This document shows, one piece after another, positions 6,169-15,802 of a stretch of DNA of 45,806 nt. The notes under the pieces were generated by a model. The model saw nothing but the letters and a program-made list of their open reading frames with translations. It searched no databases and had not been told where the DNA came from. A program made the position numbers and the translations under genes. The DNA lies in assembly GCA_029240195.1 (NCBI GenBank), contig JARBTN010000007.1:1-45806 (forward strand). Direction: 5' to 3'. This DNA is from Chlamydiales bacterium. Lineage in GTDB: Bacteria > Chlamydiota > Chlamydiia > Chlamydiales > JARBTN01. Each line of letters begins with the position of its first letter. Position 1 is the first letter of the stretch.

Positions 6169-8895
6169 TTAAGGGGTAACCGGCTTGGTCGCCACCTGGT
6201 CGACAATATGGTCGATCGGCGGAGGCGGCGGGTTCTCAATCGTCTGCTCTTTAAGCTCGATGGTCTTGCGCATGTCTTCGATGCTCGTCCATTCTCCGCT
6301 AAATACTTTGCGGATCTGATCAGAGTCGAGTGTTTCAAAGACGACCAATAGATCGGTGATGAGCTGCACCTGCTCTTTCTTTTCCTGCAGGATTTCTAGA
6401 GCCCTTTGGTGTCCAGCCTCTACCAGCTTGCGTACCTCTTCATCGATTGACTGAGCAGTCGCCTCGGAGTAGAGCTTTTCGTGGTAGTTTTGGCCGCCGA
6501 GATATTGGCCGGCAGATGAGCGTTCATCGTAGGCCACTGTCCCAAGCTTCTCATTCATCCCCCATTCGCAAACCATGCTGCGAGCCAGGCGCGTCGCTTG
6601 CTGGATGTCATGCGAGGCTCCGCTGCAGATATCGCCGAGGAAAATCTCCTCAGCGCTCCGTCCGCCCATCAAGACGGCCAAGCGGTCGATCACTTCGTGG
6701 CGCCAGTAGCTGACCCGGTTTTTGGTGGGCAAGTACATGGTCGCCCCCAGGCTCATGCCCCGGGGAATGATCGTCACCTTTTCTAAAGGATCGTGGGTCT
6801 TGACCGTCAAGCTGACGACAGCATGCCCGGCTTCATGGTAAGCTGTGGTGCGCTTTTCCGTCTCATCGATTTCCAAGCTGCGCCGTTCCTTACCATAGAG
6901 CACCTTGTCGCGCGCTTCCATCGTCTCATCAGATGAGATGAAGCGCTTGCCCTTGCGGGCGGCAATGAGGGCCGATTCGTTTAAGATATTCATCAAGTCC
7001 GCTCCAGAACACCCAGGAGTGCTGCGGGCAATGGCCATCAGGTCGACTGTCTCGTCGAGCTTGACTTTGCGAGCATGCACTTTAAGGATTTCAAAGCGCC
7101 CTTTGATGTCAGGCAAATCGATGATCACGCGGCGGTCAAAGCGGCCCGGGCGCAAGAGAGCTTTATCGAGCACGTCCGGGCGGTTGGTGGCCGCCATCAA
7201 GATGACGCCCTCGTTGCTATCAAAGCCGTCCATCTCGACGAGCAGCTGGTTGAGCGTCTGCTCTCTTTCGTCGTGGCCGCCGCCCATGCCGGCGCCTCTT
7301 TGCCGGCCGACTGCGTCGATCTCATCCATGAAGATGATGCAAGGGGCATGCTTTTTGGCCTGGTCGAACATGTCGCGGATGCGGCTTGCGCCGACGCCGA
7401 CAAACATCTCGACAAAGTCTGATCCGGAGATGGAAAAGAACGGGCGATCAGCCTCGCCAGCCACAGCTTTCGCCACCAGCGTCTTACCTGTCCCTGGAGG
7501 CCCGATGCAGAGCACCCCTTTAGGGATATGGCCACCGAGGGCGGTGAAGCGCTGCGGGTCTTTGAGGAAATCGACGATCTCTTTGAGCTCTTCTAAAGCT
7601 TCATCGATGCCGGCGACATCTTTAAATGTCACCTTATTCTGCCCTTTTTGCAGCAGCTTGGCTGGCGATTTGCCAAAGTTCATCGCCGCTCCCCCAACGC
7701 CTTTCATCTGTCTAGAAAAGACAAAGTAGATCAGCAACAACACTAAGAGCACCGGAGCCATGGTCACCAGGTAGCTCAAGTAATTGGGCGGCAGCTCTTC
7801 ACTTTTAAAGGTGCGCTCTAAGACGGTATTTAAAGGCTCGCTGGGCGCCTTAAAATAGCCGCCGGCATTTTCTGCAAAGGCATCCCACTCTTTTTGAGCT
7901 TGCATGAACCATTGCTGAAATTGCTCCGGATCTTGTTTTTCCAGCTGCCGCGTGGAGACAGGGCGATCGTTGAAAAACCAAACGGTCGGCAACACAGCCT
8001 GACGGGCTCTTTCAAGCTGCACGCGCGTCTCTTCCCGCTTAGCCAATAGATCGTTATATTCGGCAATTGACTCGCGGTAGCTGCGCATGCTGCGCACGGC
8101 ATCCATTTTGACATGATCGAGCTCTTTAGACAGGTCGGCGGCGATGAGGTTGAGCCCATCGACCACTTGCCGGTAAAGAGCCATCTTAGCTGGGATATCG
8201 CTCGAGGAAAGGCTCTCTTCCATCTTGCGCTCAAAGTCTCTGAGCTGCTTTTTGATCGGTTCTTTGCCAATTCCTAGTATAGGAGAGCGAAAGCTACGGA
8301 CAAGATAGCTAATTGACTTGTAGAGCTCATCGCTGAGCGAGGGCGCAATATCGTCGCCTAAAGCTTTCATCTTAGCATTGACATCGGCCAGTGTATACTC
8401 GGCATCTTCCGACGTCTTGTAGATGGTGATGTGGTTGATGCGCTCGGGAACATCGTAAGAGCTATCTATCACTTGAAAGCCGCCCTGAGGGATCGGCATT
8501 CCGGTCACCTTGAGGAACCAATCGGCAGATTCCCGCACTTTGCCTTTCAACACCCGCAAATCATCGGCCACTTGCTGGATTTGGGCATTGAGGAGATAAG
8601 TTTGGCTGAGCAATGACAAGTACTTGAAACGCGCCTTTCCCTCATCGGTCAGCTGATCTTTGAATTGGCCGCTGAATGTCACCAAATTGCTCGTGATCGC
8701 CGTCTTGCGGCTCTCCTCGGGCTCGATTAGGTTCAAATTGACCAGATGCTCCACTTGGTAGCTAAAGGATACTTTTGCATTTTTTGTATCTGCAAAAGCC
8801 CTGACCAGGAACATCAAAGACAACAGAGCCATCAACATCAGCAATATATTGTTTTGAATGCCTTTTTTAGGGTCTTGTTTCTTTTCGTCGTTCAT
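6169..8895 (-). CDS. ftsH: ATP-dependent zinc metalloprotease FtsH
   Basis: 908 residues, longer than the roughly 640 of Escherichia coli FtsH but close to the length known for chlamydial FtsH. The extra length is a periplasmic-side domain of about 340 residues between membrane helix 1 (about 15-33) and helix 2 (about 372-394). The AAA part has Walker A GPPGTGKT (465-472), Walker B IIFMDEID (520-527), and the second region of homology [20 protein letters not shown] (569-588). The zinc protease motif HEAGH is at 687-691. The enzyme degrades membrane and short-lived cytosolic proteins as a membrane hexamer. AGGAG lies 4 bases before the chosen ATG. tilS lies upstream on the same strand, the order also known in Chlamydia. 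Confidence 0.97.
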   Translation of the reverse strand: MNDEKKQDPKKGIQNNILLMLMALLSLMFLVRAFADTKNAKVSFSYQVEHLVNLNLIEPEESRKTAITSNLVTFSGQFKDQLTDEGKARFKYLSLLSQTYLLNAQIQQVADDLRVLKGKVRESADWFLKVTGMPIPQGGFQVIDSSYDVPERINHITIYKTSEDAEYTLADVNAKMKALGDDIAPSLSDELYKSISYLVRSFRSPILGIGKEPIKKQLRDFERKMEESLSSSDIPAKMALYRQVVDGLNLIAADLSKELDHVKMDAVRSMRSYRESIAEYNDLLAKREETRVQLERARQAVLPTVWFFNDRPVSTRQLEKQDPEQFQQWFMQAQKEWDAFAENAGGYFKAPSEPLNTVLERTFKSEELPPNYLSYLVTMAPVLLVLLLIYFVFSRQMKGVGGAAMNFGKSPAKLLQKGQNKVTFKDVAGIDEALEELKEIVDFLKDPQRFTALGGHIPKGVLCIGPPGTGKTLVAKAVAGEADRPFFSISGSDFVEMFVGVGASRIRDMFDQAKKHAPCIIFMDEIDAVGRQRGAGMGGGHDEREQTLNQLLVEMDGFDSNEGVILMAATNRPDVLDKALLRPGRFDRRVIIDLPDIKGRFEILKVHARKVKLDETVDLMAIARSTPGCSGADLMNILNESALIAARKGKRFISSDETMEARDKVLYGKERRSLEIDETEKRTTAYHEAGHAVVSLTVKTHDPLEKVTIIPRGMSLGATMYLPTKNRVSYWRHEVIDRLAVLMGGRSAEEIFLGDICSGASHDIQQATRLARSMVCEWGMNEKLGTVAYDERSSAGQYLGGQNYHEKLYSEATAQSIDEEVRKLVEAGHQRALEILQEKKEQVQLITDLLVVFETLDSDQIRKVFSGEWTSIEDMRKTIELKEQTIENPPPPPIDHIVDQVATKPVTP

Positions 8896-9323
8896 ATTTC
8901 TCCTAACAAAACCGGAGCCTTTTTGAAAAATTTATGCCAAAGCAATAGATCGCCAAAAGAGCGCCCCACCTGATGTGACATTGACTCGAATGTTTTAATG
9001 AACTTAAAGGCAAATTCCTTCAAGGATTTTCCAAACTTTTATACACTTGCAAGTTCATATCCTATTGAAGAGAGGCTCTAAAGGCTCTTCTCTGCGGCTT
9101 AAATTTTCAGGAGAAACTTTTTGAAAATCAAGCAAGCCCCAAGTCTTTAGACTTTGGCGCGCTCTACCTTCTAAAGTGGCCTGAGAATTTAACTCATACG
9201 AGGGAATAGATGACATGCTCTAGGTTTAAAAGGGCCTATATTAAAACCTTTTCAGTAAAATAGCAATCCTCTCTCAAAAGAGGAGAAAAAAAGGTGCTCT
9301 TCTCAACGGAGTTTTGATGCATG
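8896..9323. other. 428-base gap between tilS and ftsH
   Basis: No gene is visible. It must hold the ftsH promoter, which I could not place with confidence; a TATAAA on the minus strand near 9037-9042 is the best -10 candidate but lacks a good -35. Two short hairpins are visible: GAAGAG/CTCTTC around 9066-9090 and CCTCT/AGAGG around 9269-9284, the latter downstream of tilS. No similarity to the repeats elsewhere in the window was seen. Confidence 0.5.
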
Positions 9324-10706
9324 TCAAAGCTCGGCGGAAAGCTTGTGATTTGAAGAGGCAAGTCCAGAGCGATGGGGGCCCCCTTCGGCCCACTGCAAAG
9401 TCACTTTCCATCCCCCTGCCATAGGCATGGGGGGCTGGACCCTTAGAAAATCAGCAATAGGGCGTTTATCTTGCCAAATTAAGGGGGCCGATTCCCTCAA
9501 AAAGAGGGGCACTTTTTCTTCACTCCATCCCTTTTTAAAAAAGCTATATCCTAAATGGCGTTGGCAATCAATAGGAAATGCCCCCACTTGATACTCCCCT
9601 TCTGGCAGATAGAGCGCCGCTCCTTGGGAAAAGAGAGCCCGCCACCCGGAAGAAGCAGGGGGCAGCCCAGAAACCTTTTCTACATCCAATTGCCAAGGCC
9701 CTAAACGCTCTTTACCCACTTTTAAGGGCCGGACCCCAGCAAGCAAAGAGGGCTTCTCAGGCCGGAAAATCAACACCTTGCGATGCACGATATAGGCCGC
9801 TTCGCCAACCGGAAAGGAGGCAACCTTTTCCTCTTGCAGCGCCTCGATCACCCGCCAGGCCATGTCTCTTGGGCAGCGCATGCCAAAGCGCCCGGCGACC
9901 CGGTGCAGATAGTGCTCAAGCTCCAGCGGCTCTTCAAAAGAAATTTCCACGAAAGCGCCGAGCAAAGAAAATTGCGTGCGCGCTAAAAGGGGCTCAATCT
10001 TGCGCTCAAAGTACTCCTTTAAAAGATGGGCCTCGCGTCCGAGCCGCTGCAAATTTGCTGTAATCTTTTTGCCAAACTGCACTTCAATCGATGGAATGAG
10101 CGTCTCTCTCATGCGAGCGCGCAAAAACTGCTCATCGCCATTGGTGGCATCTTCAAAAAAGGGAAGGGCATGCTCTTTGCACCAAGCCCAAAGCTCCCCT
10201 TTCGAATGGGAAAGGAGCGGGCGCAAAAGGCGCAAAGAGCCCATCTCTTTGACCGGGTCGATGCCCAAAGCTGTCAGACGAGCCCCCTCAAAGAGGCGTT
10301 TGAGCACCGTTTCATGGAGGTCATCGGCATGATGGGCGAGCAACAGCCCTTGCGCATGAATTCTTTCTTGCACCCGCAAAAAAGCTTCTAAGCGATAAGC
10401 TCTATAGGCGTCCTCGACATTGCTCTTGAGCTGCAGCTTGGGCAAAGTTTCCAAATGGAAGGGAACGCTTGCTTTTTGCGCCATCTTTGAGAGCTCCTGC
10501 GCTTCCCAATCGCTCTCTTGCCGCCAGCCATGGTGCACATGCAGCGCTTGCAGCTGTAGCAACAGAGGATTTTCTTGACGATAGCGCAGCAAAAGATCGA
10601 AGAGCACCATCGAATCCACCCCTCCGGAGAGGGCAATGAGCACCGGTCGCTTGGGATCGAGGTGCCTCTTTAAAAACGAGGCCAAGGTATCAGGTAGGGC
10701 GTGCAT
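9324..10706 (-). CDS. tilS: tRNA(Ile)-lysidine synthase TilS
   Basis: 460 residues. The PP-loop ATP-binding motif reads ALSGGVDSMVLFDLL (SGGVDS at 27-32), followed by LHVHHGWRQES and LLAHHADDLHET (about 120-135), both typical of TilS. The C-terminal 200 residues are less conserved and fit the substrate-binding and C-terminal domains. TilS attaches lysine to C34 of the tRNA-Ile that reads AUA, changing both its amino acid and codon identity, so the gene is normally essential. The ribosome site is weak (AGGCA before the ATG). It is divergent from lptF with a 122-base shared intergenic region, and lies upstream of ftsH, as in Chlamydia. Confidence 0.94.
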   Translation of the reverse strand: MHALPDTLASFLKRHLDPKRPVLIALSGGVDSMVLFDLLLRYRQENPLLLQLQALHVHHGWRQESDWEAQELSKMAQKASVPFHLETLPKLQLKSNVEDAYRAYRLEAFLRVQERIHAQGLLLAHHADDLHETVLKRLFEGARLTALGIDPVKEMGSLRLLRPLLSHSKGELWAWCKEHALPFFEDATNGDEQFLRARMRETLIPSIEVQFGKKITANLQRLGREAHLLKEYFERKIEPLLARTQFSLLGAFVEISFEEPLELEHYLHRVAGRFGMRCPRDMAWRVIEALQEEKVASFPVGEAAYIVHRKVLIFRPEKPSLLAGVRPLKVGKERLGPWQLDVEKVSGLPPASSGWRALFSQGAALYLPEGEYQVGAFPIDCQRHLGYSFFKKGWSEEKVPLFLRESAPLIWQDKRPIADFLRVQPPMPMAGGWKVTLQWAEGGPHRSGLASSNHKLSAEL

Positions 10707-10737
10707 ATTGCCTGTTTTGTTTTTTGTTGCGAATGGA

Positions 10738-10767
10738 TTGTATCAAAAGCGCGTTTTATTGTACTCT
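10738..10767 (+). promoter_or_regulatory. Candidate promoter of the lptF-lptG-murF/alr operon
   Basis: TTGTAT (10738-10743), 18 bases, TACTCT (10762-10767); an alternative -10 is TATAGA just downstream. It lies in the divergent tilS/lptF gap. Single-site prediction without a paralogue to compare. Confidence 0.35.
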
Positions 10768-10828
10768 ATAGACAGGTTCCTTAATGGAATTTTAATGCAC
10801 CTTGACCTTTGATTTTTTAGGCCGCCGC

Positions 10829-11971
10829 ATGCCAATTCTTTGGCGTTATTTGCTGAAAAATTATTTAAGCGTATTCCTCTTTTCCGCTCTTTCCTTCATA
10901 GCGGTTCTCCTGACCACACGCCTCGACGACATCGCCAAATTTGCTGCGCTCAGCCCCGGCATTTCTTTCATCGTCTATTACGTGCTCTATCAAATCCCTT
11001 ATATCTTGCCCATCGCCATCCCCATCTCCTGCCTCATCTCTTCGATGATCCTCTTTCAACGCCTCTCCCACTCCCAAGAGCTGACAGCCATGCGCGCCCT
11101 GGGGTTTTCCCTCTTTGAAATCGCCAGCTCCATCTTTAAAGCAAGCGTCTTGATTGCCATTTGCAGCTTCTACATTGCCTCAGAGATTGCCACCACCTCC
11201 CATCTGATGGCGCGGCAAATGGAGCAATCGATTAAAACAATCAACCCCATCTTGCTGCTGCAAAACCAAAATTTTTTAAAGTACCGGGGCATCTACAGCG
11301 AAGTGCAAGGGTCGGTGCAGGGGGGAGAATCGGCAACGGATGTGCTCTTTGCCCTGAAAAATGAGACGGCTGACCGCATCACCCTCTTCTCATTCGACCG
11401 CATGGTCAAACAGCCGGATGGACTATTTGCCACCAACGCCTCGATCATCACAGCCATCCCCTCGAGCGATGAGCGGCAGTTCGACCATACCTTCGTCGAA
11501 AATATTGAAACCATCTCCTTCCCCACCGATGGGCTGATGCTCAGCTTAAAGAATGGGTGGCGGCTGAATAACGACCACCTCAATTTGGCCCTATTAAAGG
11601 CCCGCATCAAGACCACTTGGAATGAACTGGCCGCGCTCGACCCGCAAAAGATCGAGCAAAAGAAGACGCTCGACCGCACGCTCATCGGCTGCTTTTCCGA
11701 AATATTCAGACGGCTGTCCATCGCCTGCGCCGCCATCACCTTCACTTTAATGGGAATGGCCTACGGCATCCATATCAGCAGACACCCTTCTAAGAAAAAT
11801 GCCTTAACGGTCATCGCCTTAGCCGCCTTTTATCTGATCTCATTTTTCACTGCCAAAGAGCTGGCCAAGCAAGGCCTATTATCTAGCTTCATCTATATTC
11901 TCCCCCACCTCACCATCGCCAGCCTTTCCCTCAATACGTTGAAAAAAATCAGCCGCGGGGTGCAGGCATGA
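10829..11971 (+). CDS. lptF: LPS export ABC transporter permease, LptF type (YjgP/YjgQ family)
   Basis: 380 residues from MPILWRYLLKNYLSVFLF. The family pattern is three membrane helices in the first 120 residues (SVFLFSALSFIAVLL; IVYYVLYQIPYILPIAIPISCLISSMI; ASVLIAICSFYIA), a soluble periplasmic domain, then three C-terminal helices. LptF and LptG form the inner-membrane core that, with the LptB ATPase, extracts lipopolysaccharide and passes it to LptC. The in-frame TTG at 10802 is possible, but the ATG at 10829 sits at the family's usual distance before the RYLLKNYL motif and has an AGG upstream. The stop overlaps lptG by ATGA. Assignment of F versus G is by gene order only. Confidence 0.88.
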   Translation: MPILWRYLLKNYLSVFLFSALSFIAVLLTTRLDDIAKFAALSPGISFIVYYVLYQIPYILPIAIPISCLISSMILFQRLSHSQELTAMRALGFSLFEIASSIFKASVLIAICSFYIASEIATTSHLMARQMEQSIKTINPILLLQNQNFLKYRGIYSEVQGSVQGGESATDVLFALKNETADRITLFSFDRMVKQPDGLFATNASIITAIPSSDERQFDHTFVENIETISFPTDGLMLSLKNGWRLNNDHLNLALLKARIKTTWNELAALDPQKIEQKKTLDRTLIGCFSEIFRRLSIACAAITFTLMGMAYGIHISRHPSKKNALTVIALAAFYLISFFTAKELAKQGLLSSFIYILPHLTIASLSLNTLKKISRGVQA

Positions 11972-13038
11972 TACCTGGCATCTGGGAGCGCTATTTTTAT
12001 AAAGAAATTGGCAAAATTTTCTTCCTCTTTTTGGCTTGCTTTTATTCTCTCTACATCTTGATCGACTTCTCCAGCCAAATGAGCTCTTTTTTTCATAAAG
12101 GGTATTCCTGGTTCGATATCGCCAAGCGCTATAGCTACATTTTTGTGCAAAGAGCCGATATCTTAGTGCCATTTGCCTTCTTAATTGCCTCCATTAAGAC
12201 ATTGGCCGCGCTCAAAGAGAGCCATGCGCTCATTGCCCTTCGCGCAAGTGGCATCCCCTTAAAAGTGATCTTACAGCCCTTTTTACGATCTGCTCTATTG
12301 CTTGTCGGGCTGCTCTACTTTTCCTTTGAGCGGATCCTCCCCCCCGCCATGGATGAGCTCGAGCAGATGCAAGCCTACCACGCCCCCCTTTTTGCCAAAG
12401 AGTCGATTAAAGAGCTGCAGCTAGAAAATGGCGATAAGCTGCTCTACCAATCCTTCAACTCCTTCACCAACACCTTCTTCGATGTGTATTGGATTCGCTC
12501 CATCGACGACATCTACCACATCAAATACCTCATACCCGATAGCACTCATACAGAAGGGCGTTTTGTCGATCACTTCCAGCGCGATCCAGCCACGCGCAAG
12601 ATCACCATCGGCGCCTACTACCCCTTAAAGCTCTTTCCCGAGCTCTCTTTTAAAGTGACCCACCTCAAGACAGCGCTCACACCGCCTCAGTTCCAACCCC
12701 TATCCAAACTCTGGCAACAGCTACCTAGGAATTGGAAAGAGCTGACCGACCAGCAGGCGGAGATCCTGACTGCCTTTTGCTTTAAAATGCTCCTGCCCTG
12801 GCTCTCTTTATTTGCCCTGATCATGCCAGCGCCTTACCTGGTCAAAAGCCAACGCCTCTTCTCTCCCTTTCCAGTCTATGCACTGAGCATCTTCTCTTTG
12901 CTTGCCTTCTATCTCCTCCTCGATGCAGCGACCATTTTAGCTGAAACCCGCGTCCTCCACCCTTTCACAGCCCTGCTGATCCCCTCTTTTTGCATCTACG
13001 CATTCGTCTTTTACTTCTGGATCAAGGAGAGGCGATGA
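11968..13038 (+). CDS. lptG: LPS export ABC transporter permease, LptG type (YjgP/YjgQ family)
   Basis: 356 residues starting MIPGIWERYFYKEIGKIFFLFL. It has the same fold as its neighbour: N-terminal helices (KIFFLFLACFYSLYILIDF; ILVPFAFLIASIKTLAAL; FLRSALLLVGLLYFSF), a periplasmic stretch of about 160 residues, and three C-terminal helices (LLPWLSLFALIMPAPYL; ALSIFSLLAFYLLLDAA; FTALLIPSFCIYAFVFYF). It overlaps lptF and the next gene by four bases (ATGA) at both ends, indicating translational coupling. Paired LptF/LptG-type genes next to tilS-ftsH are also known in Chlamydia. lptB, lptA and lptC are not in the window. Confidence 0.88.
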   Translation: MIPGIWERYFYKEIGKIFFLFLACFYSLYILIDFSSQMSSFFHKGYSWFDIAKRYSYIFVQRADILVPFAFLIASIKTLAALKESHALIALRASGIPLKVILQPFLRSALLLVGLLYFSFERILPPAMDELEQMQAYHAPLFAKESIKELQLENGDKLLYQSFNSFTNTFFDVYWIRSIDDIYHIKYLIPDSTHTEGRFVDHFQRDPATRKITIGAYYPLKLFPELSFKVTHLKTALTPPQFQPLSKLWQQLPRNWKELTDQQAEILTAFCFKMLLPWLSLFALIMPAPYLVKSQRLFSPFPVYALSIFSLLAFYLLLDAATILAETRVLHPFTALLIPSFCIYAFVFYFWIKERR

Positions 13039-15494
13039 TAGAGCCCTTTTCTTTAAAGCTTTGGAATGAAGCCTTTTCAGAAGATGCCATCATCGATGAA
13101 ATTGCCATCGACTCGCGCCGCATCTCAAGCCCAAGAGCGCTCTTCGTCGCCCTCTCAGGAGAGCAAAATGACGGCCATCACTTCCTCTTGGAAGCGGAGC
13201 TGCAAGGAGCGCGCTTTGCCCTAGTTAAAAAAGATTATCGCCCCCCCTCCCCTTTAAAGCTGACCCTCATCCCTGTCGAATCCCCTCTTGAGGCGCTGCA
13301 AGAGATTGCCGGCCTCTATCGCAGGCAGCGCAAGGCCAAAGTGATTGCCATCACCGGCTCCTTTGGCAAGACGCTCTCTAAAGACCTGCTGGCAGCTATT
13401 TTAAAGAAGCAATGCCGAGTGGCGGCGTCGCCAGAAAGCTTCAACAGCCAGCTTGGCGTGGCCCTGAGCTTGCTCAAAATTCGAGAAGAGGATGAGATCG
13501 CCCTCATCGAAGCGGGCATCTCACAGCCCGGAGAAATGGCCAAATTGGCCGCCATGATCCAGCCCGACTGCGCTATCTTAACCCATATCGGCAAGCAGCA
13601 CCTCGACACCCTCAGCTCGCTTCAGGGCATCTTTGAAGAAAAGAGCCTCCTTTTAAAGGCCGTCCCTAAAGAAGGGTGGGTGCTGCTGCCAGAAGATGCC
13701 CCCCCGCTCTCTTTGCAAGCAAGGTGCTACCGCTTGCATCCTCAGGCGCTGCCGTCCCTCTGCGAGCAAGGGCGGCAAAAAGGACAATTTGCCATCACCT
13801 TTCCCGGGCAAGAGCCGCGCCTGCTACAAAAAAATGGGCCCTACTACTTAAAAGATTTGTTCAATATTGCCTTAAAAGCGGCTTTTCTCTTGCAAGTCGA
13901 GCCAGACCACATCATGCGCACCTTAGCCTCCTACCAGCCTCAAATGATGAGTAAAGAGATGTGGGCTTCTTTAGACGGCACCCTCTTTATCAACGAAGCC
14001 TACTCCTCCGATGCCCTCTCAATCGACTTAGCGCTCAAACAGGCCGCTTTAGAGCCCTCCCAAGGGCGCCGCTTGTTTCTATTCGGCGGCGTGCAAGGCC
14101 CTGTTTCAACTGGCGACTTAAAAGTGATCATCAGCGCTTTAAAGCAAGCGCGCATCGAAGAGGTGCACCTCTTCGATGAGGCCCTCCCTTTCGAAGCGCA
14201 TTTTAAAAGCGCTCAGCTAAAGACCCATTGCCACCCCTCTTTGCAAGAAGCGGCCAGGTTTATCCACCAAGCCCCCCCTCCCGGCTTGATCCTCATCAAA
14301 GGGGCCCAAAAATACCCCGCCCATGAAATCATGGATGCCTTTGGCGATAGCAAAAGCAACCAGTGCCTGATCAATTTGGCCCGCGTGAAAAATAACATCG
14401 CCTCTTTAAAGCAGACCCTTGGCCAAAAGACGCGGCTGATGGTCATGGTCAAAGCGCTCGCCTACGGCACAGACAATATCCGCATGGCTCGCGTCCTAAA
14501 TGCCTTTGGCATCGACATCCTCGGCGTCGCCACCCTCGATGAAGCCTTTGAGCTCAAGCTAGCAGATGTCTTGCAAGAGATCTTTGTCTTTCACACCGCC
14601 GAGTATGAAATCGCCAAAGCTGCTAGCTCCCCGTTTATCTTAGGCGTCAGCAGCAAAGAGGTGATTGAAAAACTTGGGGCAGAAGCGGCCAGGCTGCAAA
14701 AGACGCTTCGCCTCCACCTCCATGTCGACACCGGCATGGGCCGGCTCGGCTGCCGCCCAGAAGAGACCCTCAAGCTAGCTCAAATGATCGCCAACCACCC
14801 CCATCTGCAGCTAGAGGGACTCTTTTCCCACCTCTCATCAGCTGAAGATAAAAAAGAAGATCCCTTCACAAAAGGGCAAATTTCTCTCTTCAAACACTGC
14901 CTCTCGACTCTCAAAGCTCACGCCATCCACCCAACCTGGATCCACCTGGCCAATTCCAGCGGAGCGCTGCGCTTTGAGCTCCCCGAATGCAACATGGCCA
15001 GAGTCGGCCTGGCCATCTGGGGGCTTGTCGCCTCGATCGAACAACTCCCCTCCCCCCTTCAGCCAGCCCTCACCCTCACCTCAAAAATTGCCGGCATCAA
15101 CTGGATGGAGCCTAACGAATCGGTTGGCTACGGCCGCTCCTACCTCGCCCAAGGGAAAAGGCGCATCGCCACCCTTCCCTTGGGCTACTTCGATGGCATG
15201 CATAGATCCTATAGCGGCAAAGCATATGTCCATATCCACGGCCAAAAAGCGCCCCTGGTCGGCAACATCTGCATGGATTACCTGATGTGCGACATCACCC
15301 ACATCCCCGAGGCCTCAGTCGGCGATGAGGCGCTCCTCTTCGGCGAAGACAAAGGCGGCACCTACATGCCCCCCGAACTCTTCGCCCAGCTTGTCGGCTC
15401 CATCCCCCACGAGCTGATGACCTGCCTCGGGCCCCGCATCCAGCGCCTCTTCATCTACGAAGACTCCCTCATCCCCAGCCTCCCCTCTTTATAG
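13035..15494 (+). CDS. murF-alr: Bifunctional MurF ligase / alanine racemase fusion
   Basis: 819 residues from the ATG at 13035, chosen because it overlaps the lptG stop as ATGA and follows AAGGAG. Residues 1-440 are MurF-like: AIDSRRISSPRALFVAL (24-40), P-loop ITGSFGKT (106-113), NSQLGVALSLL (137-147), GISQPGEM and ILTHIGKQHLD. Residues about 440-819 are a fold III alanine racemase: PLP lysine in MVKALAYG (K473, Y477), HVDTGMGRLGCRPEE, a GYGRSY motif with the catalytic tyrosine, and GNICMDY. MurF adds D-Ala-D-Ala to UDP-MurNAc-tripeptide; Alr makes D-alanine. This fusion is best known from Bacteroidetes. Chlamydia itself has no alr, so the fusion is notable. Some MurF motifs are altered, such as KTLSKD in the P-loop, as I recall also for the Bacteroidetes fusions. 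Confidence 0.93.
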   Translation: MIEPFSLKLWNEAFSEDAIIDEIAIDSRRISSPRALFVALSGEQNDGHHFLLEAELQGARFALVKKDYRPPSPLKLTLIPVESPLEALQEIAGLYRRQRKAKVIAITGSFGKTLSKDLLAAILKKQCRVAASPESFNSQLGVALSLLKIREEDEIALIEAGISQPGEMAKLAAMIQPDCAILTHIGKQHLDTLSSLQGIFEEKSLLLKAVPKEGWVLLPEDAPPLSLQARCYRLHPQALPSLCEQGRQKGQFAITFPGQEPRLLQKNGPYYLKDLFNIALKAAFLLQVEPDHIMRTLASYQPQMMSKEMWASLDGTLFINEAYSSDALSIDLALKQAALEPSQGRRLFLFGGVQGPVSTGDLKVIISALKQARIEEVHLFDEALPFEAHFKSAQLKTHCHPSLQEAARFIHQAPPPGLILIKGAQKYPAHEIMDAFGDSKSNQCLINLARVKNNIASLKQTLGQKTRLMVMVKALAYGTDNIRMARVLNAFGIDILGVATLDEAFELKLADVLQEIFVFHTAEYEIAKAASSPFILGVSSKEVIEKLGAEAARLQKTLRLHLHVDTGMGRLGCRPEETLKLAQMIANHPHLQLEGLFSHLSSAEDKKEDPFTKGQISLFKHCLSTLKAHAIHPTWIHLANSSGALRFELPECNMARVGLAIWGLVASIEQLPSPLQPALTLTSKIAGINWMEPNESVGYGRSYLAQGKRRIATLPLGYFDGMHRSYSGKAYVHIHGQKAPLVGNICMDYLMCDITHIPEASVGDEALLFGEDKGGTYMPPELFAQLVGSIPHELMTCLGPRIQRLFIYEDSLIPSLPSL

Positions 15495-15510
15495 TTTGGA
15501 AGTTTTTTTT

Positions 15511-15540
15511 GGAGGAGGGGCCTTTTGCCCCTCCTCCAAA
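15511..15540 (+). terminator. Strong hairpin terminator after murF-alr
   Basis: TTGGAGGAGGGGC pairs with GCCCCTCCTCC and flanking A residues across a CTTTT loop, giving a GC-rich stem of at least 11 bp, 16 bases past the stop. A T-run precedes rather than follows the stem, so on the plus strand it is a hairpin block rather than a textbook intrinsic terminator. Confidence 0.65.
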
Positions 15541-15551
15541 CCTCCTCCCCA

Positions 15552-15576
15552 CCAAAGGGAGCATGGCCCCCTTTGG
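15552..15576. repeat. Second hairpin of the cluster
   Basis: CCAAAGGG (15552-15559) and CCCTTTGG (15569-15576) form an 8-bp stem directly after the terminator hairpin. It has no obvious T-run. Confidence 0.55.
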
Positions 15577-15591
15577 AATCCCCTTTAGATG

Positions 15592-15645
15592 AAACGAGGG
15601 GCTTTGAACCATGGGCTAACGCCCAAGGTTCAAAGCCCCTCGTTT
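15592..15645. repeat. 54-bp near-perfect palindrome (large stem-loop)
   Basis: AAACGAGGGGCTTTGAACC (15592-15610) is exactly complementary to 15627-15645, a 19-bp perfect stem. After one A/A mismatch the stem continues with TGGGC/GCCCA around a TAAC tetraloop. No gene lies between 15495 and 15802. Possible roles are a transcription stop, an mRNA-stabilising structure or a REP-like element; no second copy was seen in the window. Confidence 0.8.
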
Positions 15646-15747
15646 GTTAGATTGACCTTTGCAAAGGTGACTTAAAAAAGATTTACAGCGCGAGCCTTCA
15701 GGAAAACTTTTTTTGTAGAGTTCAATCACCCAAGATTGATATTACTA

Positions 15748-15776
15748 TTGATAGCATTTATATAATTTGATAAAAT
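15748..15776 (+). promoter_or_regulatory. Candidate promoter of the small membrane protein gene
   Basis: TTGATA (15748-15753), 17 bases, TAAAAT (15771-15776), about 26 bases before the start codon. A second TTGATA at 15736-15741 with TATATA at 15759 is an alternative. Confidence 0.5.
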
Positions 15777-15802
15777 TACTGGAAAATTAAATAGGATGCC
15801 AA

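Noticed and set aside
6905-7729. Long open frame on the plus strand opposite ftsH (274 codons)
   Set aside because: It lies entirely antisense to the conserved AAA domain of ftsH, has Ser/Arg-rich composition typical of a mirror frame and has no ribosome site.
9578-10391. Plus-strand open frames opposite tilS
   Set aside because: Antisense to a conserved gene, with overlapping alternatives in two frames and no start signals.
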